From contig NZ_JALJVY010000006.1 in assembly GCF_024168485.1 (NCBI RefSeq), positions 216,220-280,219 of the forward strand: a DNA stretch of 64,000 bases, given 5' to 3'. Source of the DNA: Sphingobium sp. OAS761 (GTDB lineage: Bacteria; Pseudomonadota; Alphaproteobacteria; Sphingomonadales; Sphingomonadaceae). Shown in pieces: positions 1 to 8,138 of the stretch. The notes below the pieces were generated by a model. That model was not told the DNA's origin, did no database searches, and saw only the letters and a program-made list of their open reading frames with translations. Made by a program: the position numbers and the translations under genes. Each line of letters begins with the position of its first letter. Positions within the stretch are counted from its first letter, which is position 1.

Positions 1-483
1 GGTGATGCCCATATGATAGCCGCCCGACGCGTCCTGAAGACCCACGGTCAGCCCGTCCTCGACCCGATTGTCGCCCATCTTGCGGCCCCAGCGGGTGCCA
101 TGATCATGATAAGGCACGTTCGACATCGATTCCGCGCCACCGGCAACGGTAATCGATGCTTCGCCCAGCTTCATCATCTGCGCGGCCGAGACGATCGACT
201 GCACGCCCGATCCACACAGCCGGTTGAGCGTCAGTGCAGGCACCGTGACGGGCACACCGGCGTCAAGCGCGATCGTCCGCGACAACATCCCGTCGCGCGC
301 GCTGGTCGGCATCACCTGCCCGATCACGACATGGCCCACGTCCTGCGCGGGAACACCAGCGCGCGCGAGCGCCTCCTTCACGACGATCGCGCCCAACTGC
401 GAGGGCAGGAGAGATTTGAGGGCACCGCCGAAATCACCGATGGCCGTGCGCGCACCGGCGACAATGTAGATATCTTCCACCAT
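1..483 (-). CDS. Thiolase (acetyl-CoA acetyltransferase family), N-terminal part
   Basis: The N-terminal 161 codons of a thiolase are visible; the gene runs off the left edge of the window. Condensing-type thiolases join or cleave beta-ketoacyl-CoA, normally at the last step of a beta-oxidation cycle in the cytoplasm. The ATG at 483 opens with an IVAGARTAIGDFGG stretch typical of the family, and NRLCGSG around residues 87-93 carries the nucleophilic cysteine, followed by a GGAESMS signature. The second half, with the GHP and CxG active-site motifs, is outside the window. It is the only CoA-pathway enzyme seen here, which hints that side-chain or ring-fragment beta-oxidation genes lie further left. 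Family assignment is firm; substrate is unknown. Confidence 0.9.
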   Translation of the reverse strand, partial: MVEDIYIVAGARTAIGDFGGALKSLLPSQLGAIVVKEALARAGVPAQDVGHVVIGQVMPTSARDGMLSRTIALDAGVPVTVPALTLNRLCGSGVQSIVSAAQMMKLGEASITVAGGAESMSNVPYHDHGTRWGRKMGDNRVEDGLTVGLQDASGGYHMGIT

Positions 484-636
484 ATATTCCTTATCGGACA
501 AAAACAGATGCGAGTTGGCTCGGCATATGGCTGGCCGGCGCCTTGGGTGCAATGTCTTGGGGGGTCAACGCGGTCGTTGCCTTTCCCATGATTACGGAAA
601 TGCCCTTGCTTCGGCGAGACCGATTGTCGCATCCGA

Positions 637-1326
637 TCAGCATCGGTCGGCTACCTGTCGTTCCAGCTCCGAAACGAGTGCGTCAAACCCCAGTTTCACA
701 ATCTCCTCCCGCCGGATCGAGGGCAGATGGGAACGGCGATCCAGTTCGGCGCACTCTGCTTCGTCATTCATGTCGATCGGCACCTGCGGGGGTTCACCGG
801 CGATCAGGCGATTGCGCCCCGCATGACTTTCGACCAGCAGCAAACCGGTCACCTGCCCTTCGAACCAGGCATGGATCAAGGCAAGATCCCGCCCTTCGAA
901 ACCCAGCGCACGCAGAACCTGCAACAGCGGCATGCGGACATGAACCCAGGCGGGCGATGCCTGGCTACTGGTGGCCATCAGCCGGAATGCCATCGGATTC
1001 TGGTCGAAAAACCTGTCGATCGCCGCCAGCCAGGTCCGCAGACGCATCTGCCATGGAACGTCGTCGCCCGGATCGTCGAAAGCGAAGGAAGCGAACAGTT
1101 CAGCAGCAACCGCAGCGAACAGGGCGTCCCGATTAGGGAAATAATTATAGACCGACGAACCCGGGACGCCAAGCGAGCATGCCACTCGGGCAAAGGTCAC
1201 ATCCGCAGGAGCGTGATCGGCCAGCAACGTCCGCGTCGCGGCCACTATGGCCTCCACCGTCAACTTGCGCGGGCGGCCACGCGTCGCCGCGCGTCTGACT
1301 GTGGGGGCGGAAGAACCGGCATCCAT
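637..1326 (-). CDS. TetR-family transcriptional regulator
   Basis: A 229-residue DNA-binding regulator. After a GRPRK stretch, the N-terminal helix-turn-helix ends in SVYNYFPNRDALFAAV, the classic TetR recognition-helix region. The C-terminal ligand-binding half shows no family-specific signature. I chose the ATG at 1326, which has an AAGAGG-like ribosome site; a TTG at 1362 in the same frame is weaker. The gene is divergent from the VOC gene at 1484, and a perfect 10-1-10 palindrome lies in between, so autoregulation plus control of the rightward genes is likely. The ligand is unknown. Confidence 0.85.
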   Translation of the reverse strand: MDAGSSAPTVRRAATRGRPRKLTVEAIVAATRTLLADHAPADVTFARVACSLGVPGSSVYNYFPNRDALFAAVAAELFASFAFDDPGDDVPWQMRLRTWLAAIDRFFDQNPMAFRLMATSSQASPAWVHVRMPLLQVLRALGFEGRDLALIHAWFEGQVTGLLLVESHAGRNRLIAGEPPQVPIDMNDEAECAELDRRSHLPSIRREEIVKLGFDALVSELERQVADRC

Positions 1327-1386
1327 GCCGCCTCTTGACCGCCCACCGACCTGTCTTGTCAAGCGTCTACGTCGTCCGGATCATAT

Positions 1387-1407
1387 TTTTGGTAATGATT
1401 ACCAAAA
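1387..1407. promoter_or_regulatory. Perfect 21-bp palindrome, probable TetR operator
   Basis: Two 10-base arms, TTTTGGTAAT and ATTACCAAAA, flank a single central G. It sits between the divergent TetR gene (ATG at 1326) and the VOC gene (ATG at 1484). This is where an autoregulated TetR pair would place its operator, and the length and symmetry suit a TetR dimer. Its AT-rich sequence stands out from the surrounding GC-rich DNA. That TetR binds here is inference. Confidence 0.7.
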
Positions 1408-1483
1408 TATTCTTGCGTCCCTCCGCAGAACGGTGCGAAATGGTGACAATCGCGGAATGGCACGCAATGGGAGAGTGGACGAC

Positions 1484-1888
1484 ATGCCAGAGCAAACCCG
1501 CAGCGGCTTCAGTTTCACAAAGCTGATCGTGTCCGACGTCGACAGCCTTTTCACCTTCTATCATCGCGTCTTTGGCCTGGTCGAAAAAGCCCGCGTGCGG
1601 CAGGGCGAGGGCGAGTTCAAGCTGGACGAGATCATTCTGGGCCCGGAAGGCGGCGGCTATGCCATGGCGACGCTGGTGATCCAGCGATTCCCCAACCGGC
1701 CCATTCCAGAGCCCGGCGAAGCGACACTGGGTTTCATCGTGACCGATGTCGACGCGACGGTCGTTTCCGCACTGGAATGCGGCGGCAGCGTTCATCGCCC
1801 TGCCCATGCCCAGCCACAACATGGTGTGAAGGTTGCCTTCATCAAGGATAGCGATGGCCATCTGATCGAAGTCGTCGAGATGCTATGA
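1484..1888 (+). CDS. VOC-superfamily (glyoxalase/dioxygenase fold) protein
   Basis: A 134-residue single VOC module. It opens with SFTKLIVSDVDSLFTFY and closes with DSDGHLIEVVEML, whose late glutamate is the usual metal ligand of this fold. Members isomerise, epimerise, cleave or bind small molecules; the sequence alone does not say which. The start at 1484 is preceded by a GAGAG site; an in-frame ATG at 1457 lacks one. It closely resembles the VOC proteins at 12165-12560 and 57083-57475 (shared F-T-K-L/I-I/V-V opening, GHL-E-VEL ending), so this is a local paralogue set. It lies upstream of an oxygenase-like gene in the same direction. Confidence 0.85.
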   Translation: MPEQTRSGFSFTKLIVSDVDSLFTFYHRVFGLVEKARVRQGEGEFKLDEIILGPEGGGYAMATLVIQRFPNRPIPEPGEATLGFIVTDVDATVVSALECGGSVHRPAHAQPQHGVKVAFIKDSDGHLIEVVEML

Positions 1889-1909
1889 ACACCGGACCGC
1901 ATATCGTCG

Positions 1910-2026
1910 ATGGCCGAAGGCACGCCCCATCAGGGCAATATCGCCATTGCAGGCACCCTGCCCGGGCAGCTGGTGCGGGGTGCCCGCAAGGCACCCGACA
2001 AAGACGTGGCGGATATTGCCGCCTGA
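1910..2026 (+). CDS. Possible 38-residue ORF, doubtful
   Basis: A short ATG-to-TGA frame fills most of the gap between the VOC gene and the oxygenase-like gene. Its composition (GNIAIAGTLPGQLVRG) looks protein-like, but I see no ribosome site and recognise no family. It could be a remnant of a lost gene or chance. I list it because the rest of the 154-base gap holds only the ribosome site for 2043. Confidence 0.2.
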   Translation: MAEGTPHQGNIAIAGTLPGQLVRGARKAPDKDVADIAA

Positions 2027-2042
2027 ACAAAGGAGAAATGTC

Positions 2043-3101
2043 ATGAAGGCTGACCTGGCAGAACGTTTCCGGCCGGTCGCACCGCCGCAGGTGCTGGATC
2101 GCGTATATAGCGACGATCAATATAATCGCCTGGTCGGCGTCGTGCAGGATCATGGGCCATGGCCGATGATCCTTGCCCATCACTTCAAGTCACCGGAAGA
2201 AGTCGTCGCGACCAGTTCCGGCGAAGTTCCCGAGGGTGTTACGCTGACCTGGGACCCGTTCCTCAATCCGGTTTTCCGTGGCTACCTCGCCCGTGGCGGG
2301 GTGTGCCTCTACCCGGAAATCGAGGATTGCTACCACAATCCGGAATTTCTGGCGAAAGTACGTGCCTATTGGCGCGCGCAATATGCCATGCCCGAATCCA
2401 TGCTGTTCAATATTTCAGGCCCATGCGGCGGCGGCGGTTCGCCGCATGTCGACGGCACGCGCTTCCGCGGGCTCAATCTCGACAGTTCACCGGTCTGGCT
2501 TCTCAACATCATGGCCAAATCCGGCCTGTTCAAGCGCTGGCAGGCAAAGAAGGCCCAGGTCATCGCCTGGTATTATCGCGGCCGGATCGGCGGAAGCTTT
2601 ACCTACTGGCCCGACGGCCCGCAAAATCCGCCGCAGCAATTGAAGGCGCCGATGTGGGGCAAGGCCGTCGTCGTCGAAAACGAAATGATGTATCACACGG
2701 CCGAGATGAATGGTCCGTCGGCCATGCGCAAACCCGAAGGGCTCGCCTATGAAAGCCGCATCGGCAAGGACATGTCCGGTCCGGGGTGGCAGATCATGAA
2801 CAACGATCAGGTCATACAGCAGATTCCGGAAGAGGAAGTCCGCTTCCTGGTTCATTGGGGCGCGCAGATTTTCATGGATTATGATGAACTCAAAGTGTCG
2901 CTGGATCACTCCGACGACCTGAGTATCGATCAGGCGTTCGACATGCTGATCGCCGACCTGCGCGCGCGGGGCGAAACATTCGAGGTACCGACCGATCCGA
3001 TCAGCGACCGGGCTTTCATCCGCCTGTTGACCCGTGCCTATGATTTGGGAAAACCGACAATATTCCCGCCCGATCCTGTCGAGGACATGATCGCCGCCTG
3101 A
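2043..3101 (+). CDS. Uncharacterised oxygenase-like protein with HxD...H pattern (paralogue A)
   Basis: A 352-residue protein I cannot assign to a named family. It is full-length kin of the protein at 6924-8006, and its two ends match the short protein at 48929-49573. The middle holds H135-V-D137 followed by FRG, then H218 and R229. Spacing and order recall the two-histidine, one-carboxylate iron site and the 2-oxoglutarate arginine of Fe(II)/2OG-type enzymes. That is my reading of the pattern and is not established. A conserved F-L-V-H-W segment lies near residues 268-272. There is no signal peptide, so it is probably cytoplasmic. The ATG at 2043 follows AGGAGA. The downstream convergent terminator at 3115-3152 ends the unit. 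Confidence 0.6.
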   Translation: MKADLAERFRPVAPPQVLDRVYSDDQYNRLVGVVQDHGPWPMILAHHFKSPEEVVATSSGEVPEGVTLTWDPFLNPVFRGYLARGGVCLYPEIEDCYHNPEFLAKVRAYWRAQYAMPESMLFNISGPCGGGGSPHVDGTRFRGLNLDSSPVWLLNIMAKSGLFKRWQAKKAQVIAWYYRGRIGGSFTYWPDGPQNPPQQLKAPMWGKAVVVENEMMYHTAEMNGPSAMRKPEGLAYESRIGKDMSGPGWQIMNNDQVIQQIPEEEVRFLVHWGAQIFMDYDELKVSLDHSDDLSIDQAFDMLIADLRARGETFEVPTDPISDRAFIRLLTRAYDLGKPTIFPPDPVEDMIAA

Positions 3102-3114
3102 TCTGCCGCTCATA

Positions 3115-3152
3115 AAAAAGGGGACGTCCCGTTGCCGGGACGCCCCCTTTTT
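3115..3152. terminator. Bidirectional rho-independent terminator
   Basis: A stem of CGTCCCG/CGGGACG around a four-base loop continues, past one mismatch, into GGGG/CCCC and then AAAAA/TTTTT. The A and T tracts serve both strands. It separates the convergent oxygenase-like gene ending at 3101 and the TonB receptor gene ending at 3167. Confidence 0.85.
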
Positions 3153-3166
3153 CATGCCCTTGCGCC

Positions 3167-5677
3167 TCAGCGATTGCCGAAACTATAGCTCAGCTTGATG
3201 CCGTACATACGCGGTTCGCCATAGAGTTCGGCCCAAATGCCCAAGCCGCTGTAACTGTTGGAGTTGGCGATCCGATACAGCTTGTTCGTGGCATTGGTGA
3301 CGAACAGGCTCGCATCGACACCGCTTTCGCCGATGTTGCGCCAGTCGAGCGACATGTTGAGCAGGCCATAGGGTTCCAGCACCGAGCCCAATTCGAACGA
3401 CGGATCGCCGGTCGGCGAGGTCGGCTGCGCCGAGAAATGCGAGTAGCCGATATAATAGCTGAGCTCGCCCATATTCTCGCCCACCGGGATCTTGGCCGTC
3501 GCATGGATATTATACATCCACTTGGTGACATATTCGAATGGGACGCAGCGCGCGTCAACCGTGGTTCCGAAAGGCGCGAGCGCGAAGCCCCCACCGGGAA
3601 GGCAGGTGTAGCTGGACCCCAGCGACGTGTAAGAAAATTCCTTGTACTTGGGGTCGGTGTAGCTCGCGGTTGCACCCAGTTCCAGTCCGGGGAAGGGCTG
3701 GATCGACGCTTCGCCCTCAAGGCCCTGGATGCGCGCCTTGGCCGCAAAGACGGCGGCACCGCCGGCGAACGTAGTCAGGTTGAAGTCACCGCCGGGCCGC
3801 TGGATGTTGTTATAGTCGGAATAATAATAGGTCAGGTTGAGACGGCCCGGGACGCTACCAAGACGCCAGTCGGACTTGAAGCCGACTTCATAGGTGGTCA
3901 GACGTTCAGGATCGAACGTCCGATACTGCTCATTGACGGCGACGGAGTTAAAGCCACCCGCCTTGTAGCCACGCGTCACCTTACCATACACAAGCAGGTT
4001 GCTGACGGGCTTGAAATCCAGGCCTATCGTCCAGGTGGGCGCGCTGGTTTTCAGCGTCGCATCGAACCGGCAATCCGTCATCGGATCCGTGGTGATTTGG
4101 TTGTTGACGCCACAACGGAAGGAGCCTCCGCCAATCGGGGAGAAGCCCGCGGAAAAACCTTTTACCGTATCCCATGTGTAACGGTATCCCGCCGTCAGAC
4201 GCAGGCTTTCGAGAGACGGAGAGAACGCGCCAAAATCCAGCGTTCCTTGAGCATAAAGCGCCTTGGATTTGTTCGCCACGCCGCTAAACCCGCGTGAGCC
4301 GCGGCATGTTTCGGCCCCGGTCGAAGTAGGCGGGCAAAATTGAACCGCGGCCGATTCCCATACACCCACCGGTTTGGTGTCTATGAGGAATGCGCCCGCC
4401 GTGTAGGTAAGGTGGTTGTCGAGCGCATTGCCCTGTATCTGCAACTCTTCCGAGAACTGCTTTAGATAGTCGCGTGGGCCATTCAGCTTTACACCGTTGA
4501 CATAACCGTTCGGCGCCACGCCGAATTCATCCGTCAGACCCGGGATCGGGAACGTCGGAAAGTCGCCGCTTTGCGAGATCTGGTAGGCTTGCAGCGGCGT
4601 GCCGTCATTGTCGTTGCCATAATCCGACTTCAGCTTCTGATAGCTGACGATGTTACGCAATTTGACGGTATCGCTCAGTTCAAGCTCGCTGGTGTTGATC
4701 GCGCCCCAGGCATCGATATTGGAATAGCTGTCCAGATCGTTGCGGGTCTTGCGCGGACCGATCTGTTGCGCGATTTCGGTCTGGCGCGTGGCGATTGCGT
4801 TGCACAGCGCGGTATTGCAATTGCCCAGAACCAGCGAGCCGGGCCGGAAGCCGCGGTTGATATAGCCTGCGCCATGATTGCGCGACTTCGATCCATAGAC
4901 CATCAGATTGTTGCTGAAGGTTTCCGTCGGCGTCAGAAGGATGCTGACGCGCCCGGTATACCAATGCTGGTTGTCGCGATCCTTGTCCCACACCAGGTCA
5001 TGCGTGAAACCTTTGCGATCATAATAGGCACCAGCGACGCGGACGGCCAGCTTGTCCTCGATCAGAGGAACGTTCAACGCACCCTCGAAGTTCACAAGGT
5101 CGTAATTGCCCGTCGAACCCTGAATATAACCTTCGACATGGTCGGTCGAGGGTTTATGCGCTGTGAGCAGCACCGCGCCGCCCGTCGTATTACGTCCGAA
5201 CAGCGTGCCTTGCGGCCCCGACAGCACCTGAACATTCTCTAGATCGACGAAAAGGCCCGGGCCGCCCTGAAGACTGAGGCTGATCGAAGCGACGAGCGGG
5301 ACTTCGTTCAGATAGGTGGCGACCGACGGCAGCGCGAGAAAGCCCGTCGACTGGCCGCGGATCGAAAAGGTCTGCACGTCTCTGCTTGCCTGTCCCTGGG
5401 GTCCGGACACCAGCGAGGGGACGTTACCATAAAGATCCTGCGGCTTATTCACGTTCAGCTGCTTCAACTTTTCGGCCGAAAAGGCGCTGATGACGATGGG
5501 GACGTCCTGGGCGCGTTCCTCCCTACGCTGGGCTGTCACGACGATGTCGCTCAGCGTATTGGGTGTCAGCGCACCCGCATCCTGCGGTTCGGATTGCGCC
5601 TGCGCCTGCGTCACGAGCGCGGGAAGCGCTATCCCGGTGAGCAGCGATACCGTCAACCCTCTGAAATATCCTGGCAT
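3167..5677 (-). CDS. TonB-dependent outer-membrane receptor
   Basis: An 836-residue TonB-dependent receptor that would import a substrate across the outer membrane using TonB-ExbBD energy. It starts with a signal peptide ending near AQAQ and a TonB-box-like DIVVTAQRR. A plug domain follows with the GPQGTLFGRNTTGGAV signature, and the beta-barrel ends in an aromatic-rich strand (KLSYSFGN). The ATG at 5677 follows GGGAGAGAG; a longer in-frame reading upstream has no signal sequence. It is a close paralogue of the receptors at 14489-17011 and 28278-30845. The ligand is likely a bulky hydrophobic catabolic substrate rather than a siderophore, judging only from context. Confidence 0.93.
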   Translation of the reverse strand: MPGYFRGLTVSLLTGIALPALVTQAQAQSEPQDAGALTPNTLSDIVVTAQRREERAQDVPIVISAFSAEKLKQLNVNKPQDLYGNVPSLVSGPQGQASRDVQTFSIRGQSTGFLALPSVATYLNEVPLVASISLSLQGGPGLFVDLENVQVLSGPQGTLFGRNTTGGAVLLTAHKPSTDHVEGYIQGSTGNYDLVNFEGALNVPLIEDKLAVRVAGAYYDRKGFTHDLVWDKDRDNQHWYTGRVSILLTPTETFSNNLMVYGSKSRNHGAGYINRGFRPGSLVLGNCNTALCNAIATRQTEIAQQIGPRKTRNDLDSYSNIDAWGAINTSELELSDTVKLRNIVSYQKLKSDYGNDNDGTPLQAYQISQSGDFPTFPIPGLTDEFGVAPNGYVNGVKLNGPRDYLKQFSEELQIQGNALDNHLTYTAGAFLIDTKPVGVWESAAVQFCPPTSTGAETCRGSRGFSGVANKSKALYAQGTLDFGAFSPSLESLRLTAGYRYTWDTVKGFSAGFSPIGGGSFRCGVNNQITTDPMTDCRFDATLKTSAPTWTIGLDFKPVSNLLVYGKVTRGYKAGGFNSVAVNEQYRTFDPERLTTYEVGFKSDWRLGSVPGRLNLTYYYSDYNNIQRPGGDFNLTTFAGGAAVFAAKARIQGLEGEASIQPFPGLELGATASYTDPKYKEFSYTSLGSSYTCLPGGGFALAPFGTTVDARCVPFEYVTKWMYNIHATAKIPVGENMGELSYYIGYSHFSAQPTSPTGDPSFELGSVLEPYGLLNMSLDWRNIGESGVDASLFVTNATNKLYRIANSNSYSGLGIWAELYGEPRMYGIKLSYSFGNR

Positions 5678-6060
5678 GATCTCTCTCCCTTCTGTGTTCG
5701 ATATTATGCACCGAGGCCGTTTCGTTGAACGGACCGGCGGGTTCATTATGTCGATGGGAATGTTCGGTTCTGCATGGCGGAACCGAAAGGCGTCAACGAT
5801 GACAGCTGAAGCGACAGACGCGCAAAGAAACAGATCGCCAAATGGCCACCCATATTTCCCCCCATGCCGCGCAACCACGCGACCGACAACCTCTCGACTG
5901 CGGATTCCGGCTTCTTGGTCCAGTATCCCCAAACGCAACTTACATCATCTGATGTAATATGCAAATCAATACTTCTTTTCTCCGCAATGCCGGATCTGCG
6001 CATTTATTCGCACATTATCGAACGATTTTTAAAAGGCCCGGCCTCTGATGAACCGTCTGA
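5678..6060. other. 383-bp intergenic region, TonB receptor promoter
   Basis: No convincing gene lies here. The stretch is the upstream region of the minus-strand TonB receptor gene (start 5677) and follows the end of the TIM-barrel gene (stop 6061). It becomes clearly AT-richer around 5935-6035 and contains the perfect inverted repeat at 5940-5957. The promoter is probably in that AT-rich part, which would give a long untranslated leader of up to about 250 bases. Confidence 0.6.
5940..5957. promoter_or_regulatory. Perfect 8-2-8 inverted repeat, candidate operator
   Basis: TTACATCA and TGATGTAA are separated by TC. The palindrome lies about 260 bases upstream of the TonB receptor start and in the AT-rich part of the gap. 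It is probably a regulator binding site; no regulator gene adjoins it, so the factor may be one of the TetR proteins elsewhere in the window. Confidence 0.55.
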
Positions 6061-6855
6061 TTATCCAGTCGCTGCGTCGGTGAAGAGAGCGTCCATTGCG
6101 CGATACAAAAGCCTGGCGCGATCCAGGATTGGGACGTCATCCGGCCAGCGCTTCGGCGCTTCGACCGCAATTGTCGCATGGTCAGGCAAGCGGGGCAGCA
6201 GCGCGGCGAGATCAAATTCCCCCTCCCCGGGCGCCAAGCGATCAAAAACGGCCTCCCCGCGCCCGTCAACCGGCGGCACAAGCGGCCCGTCATTCAATTG
6301 AACATGTCGAATACGATCAGGCGGAAGCGCGGCAACGTCCGCCCATGTGCCGCCGCCTCTGATCACGTGCATGCTGTCAACACAGAGGCCGACGTCCGGC
6401 CCCAGGCTTTGCGCCAGGTCCAGCGCAACGGCGGGCGTTCGGATCGCGGAAAAAGGGAAAGCCTCTATGACCATGGGGGCTGCCGCCGCACGACAGATGT
6501 CGACGAGGCGGCCGAGCGATTCCCCCATGCGCGGCGCATCATCGTCCATGCCCAATATATTGACTGTGCCGCCGAGTTCGGCCGTCAGGTGGGCAAGGCC
6601 CTCGATCAAGGGCCAATTCATTTGGGGTTCGAGCATGAACGGCTCGATAATGCCGACCGTCAGCCCTGTATCGCGAAGCGCACGCTGCACCGCGACCCGA
6701 GCCGCCCGGTCCGAAACCAGATTGCCTGCCTTGCTGATCGGTATAGGCGTAGCGAACAGGCTGACGGCCGTGAAGCCGGCCTTGGCCGCGACCTCGATCA
6801 AACCGGGTGCGTCCAGTTCCACGAAAGACAGATGATCGAGGCAAAACCGGGTCAT
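6061..6855 (-). CDS. Sugar phosphate isomerase/epimerase-like TIM barrel
   Basis: A 264-residue xylose-isomerase-like TIM-barrel protein. The predicted metal ligands of the family are visible in order: E131 (VIEAFPF), D160 with H163 (CVDSMH), H184 in RHVQLND, and E232 (VEAP). Such enzymes isomerise or epimerise keto sugars or inositols, or cleave related bonds, using a divalent metal. It is related to the protein at 41814-42674. It lies downstream of the oxygenase-like gene 6924-8006 on the same strand, separated by a strong stem-loop, so co-transcription may be attenuated. The true substrate may be a cyclic ketone rather than a sugar. Confidence 0.8.
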   Translation of the reverse strand: MTRFCLDHLSFVELDAPGLIEVAAKAGFTAVSLFATPIPISKAGNLVSDRAARVAVQRALRDTGLTVGIIEPFMLEPQMNWPLIEGLAHLTAELGGTVNILGMDDDAPRMGESLGRLVDICRAAAAPMVIEAFPFSAIRTPAVALDLAQSLGPDVGLCVDSMHVIRGGGTWADVAALPPDRIRHVQLNDGPLVPPVDGRGEAVFDRLAPGEGEFDLAALLPRLPDHATIAVEAPKRWPDDVPILDRARLLYRAMDALFTDAATG

Positions 6856-6879
6856 GATATTGCCCTATTGCAGGGCAGC

Positions 6880-6905
6880 GGGCCGCGCAATGTCATGCGC
6901 GGCCC
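6880..6905 (-). terminator. GC-rich stem-loop between minus-strand genes
   Basis: GGGCCGCGC and GCGCGGCCC form a perfect 9-bp stem with an 8-base loop just after the stop of the oxygenase-like gene (6924). No clear U-tract follows in the minus direction, so it may be an attenuator or an RNA-stabilising hairpin rather than a full terminator. Confidence 0.5.
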
Positions 6906-6923
6906 TACCGTATCAGCGGAAAA

Positions 6924-8006
6924 TCATGCCGCCGCTGCGTATACCTCTCCACGCGGCGCATCGACCGGATATTCGGCCGGGCCACCATAATCATAAGCTG
7001 AATTCAATGCCTTGATGAAGGCCGGATCACGCATCGGATCGGTCGGCGTGTCGATGGCGATGCCGCGCGAACGGACATCCTTGATCAGGGTTTCGAACAC
7101 CCGGTCATAAGTGAGGTTGTCCGATCCATCCATGTTCTTCTTGAGCTCGGCATAGTCCTCGAACACTTCGGCGGACCAATGGACCAGGAAGCGCAGGTCC
7201 TCGGTACGATAGCGTTCGATCACCTCGCCTCCTGTCTTGACGACCCAACCGTCAGGATCGCCCTTCTCACCGGTGAAGACGCTGTCGAAACCCAGGCCAG
7301 CGGGGCGCTGGCGTTCAATCGGTCCGTTGGCTTCGCCGCGGTGAACCAGCATTTCGTTCTGGACGACGATGCCGCGATTATAGATTGGCGACTGGAGCCT
7401 GGCCGGCTGCGACAGCGGCCCTTTCGGCCAGTAGGTAAAGCCGCTGGCCGGATCGTGACTGAACCAGGTGATGACCTGGGCCATCTTGATCATATAGTCC
7501 TGAAACAGCCCCGAGCGTCCCATGATCGAGCAGAGCCAGGTGGGCGAATTTTCGTACCGAATACCGCGAAAGCTGGGCGTGTCGAGATGGCCCGGATCAT
7601 TGTTCCCGCACGGGCCGTTCACGTTGAACAGCATCATCTGGGGCTTGGCATATTCCGCGCCCCAGTATGATTTCGCATGGCCCAGGAAGGTCTGGTTATA
7701 GAAAAGATCGCTGATCTCCGGATAGAGACAGGTCGAATAATTTCCGTAAAACCCGCGGAAGGTGGGCGTCAGGAACATGTCGAGGGTCGGTTCGAACCCT
7801 TCGGGAAAGCCGCCTGCGAAGGTTGCGATCAATTCCTCGGCGCTCGCGAAATGCTGCGCGATGATGAGCTTCCATTCGCCCTGATCGTGCACGACGTCGA
7901 GCAGGCGACGATGCTGCTCCGGCGTGAAGATGTCACTCAGTTCGCGCGGCGGCGAAGCGGGTTGCAGAATGTCGGACAGGTGCCGGCGCTGGGCGTCGTT
8001 CAGCAT
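6924..8006 (-). CDS. Uncharacterised oxygenase-like protein with HxD...H pattern (paralogue B)
   Basis: A 360-residue paralogue of 2043-3101, alignable along nearly its whole length. H140-L-D142 followed by FRG and H222 match the HxD...H of paralogue A at almost the same spacing (81 against 82 residues between the histidines). A basic cluster (R231, R234) follows the second histidine. Shared blocks include FNVNGPCG/FNISGPCG, FTYWP and F-L-V-H-W. I propose a non-haem iron oxygenase-like fold, unproven. The start at 8006 follows AGGAAGAGC. The gene is divergent from the TetR gene at 8139, its likely regulator. Confidence 0.6.
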   Translation of the reverse strand: MLNDAQRRHLSDILQPASPPRELSDIFTPEQHRRLLDVVHDQGEWKLIIAQHFASAEELIATFAGGFPEGFEPTLDMFLTPTFRGFYGNYSTCLYPEISDLFYNQTFLGHAKSYWGAEYAKPQMMLFNVNGPCGNNDPGHLDTPSFRGIRYENSPTWLCSIMGRSGLFQDYMIKMAQVITWFSHDPASGFTYWPKGPLSQPARLQSPIYNRGIVVQNEMLVHRGEANGPIERQRPAGLGFDSVFTGEKGDPDGWVVKTGGEVIERYRTEDLRFLVHWSAEVFEDYAELKKNMDGSDNLTYDRVFETLIKDVRSRGIAIDTPTDPMRDPAFIKALNSAYDYGGPAEYPVDAPRGEVYAAAA

Positions 8007-8082
8007 AGGTCGCTCTTCCTCTCGGATAATGTGGTCACAGGATGACAGACGCACGAGTCGCGCCATCTGCTTGTGGAAAAAA

Positions 8083-8098
8083 GTTATCACCCTATAAC
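8083..8098. promoter_or_regulatory. Inverted repeat in divergent promoter
   Basis: GTTAT and ATAAC flank six bases between the oxygenase-like gene (start 8006) and the divergent TetR gene (start 8139). The arms are short, so this is only a candidate operator; its position is what one would expect for an autoregulated TetR. Confidence 0.4.
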
Positions 8099-8138
8099 CG
8101 GATAGCCAAGAGCAAATTTTGCCGCTACGCTGCCAATT

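Noticed and set aside
13..591. Long plus-strand frame at the left edge
   Set aside because: It is the antisense of the thiolase gene, which has clear family motifs on the minus strand; the plus-strand protein is Arg/His-rich and matches nothing.
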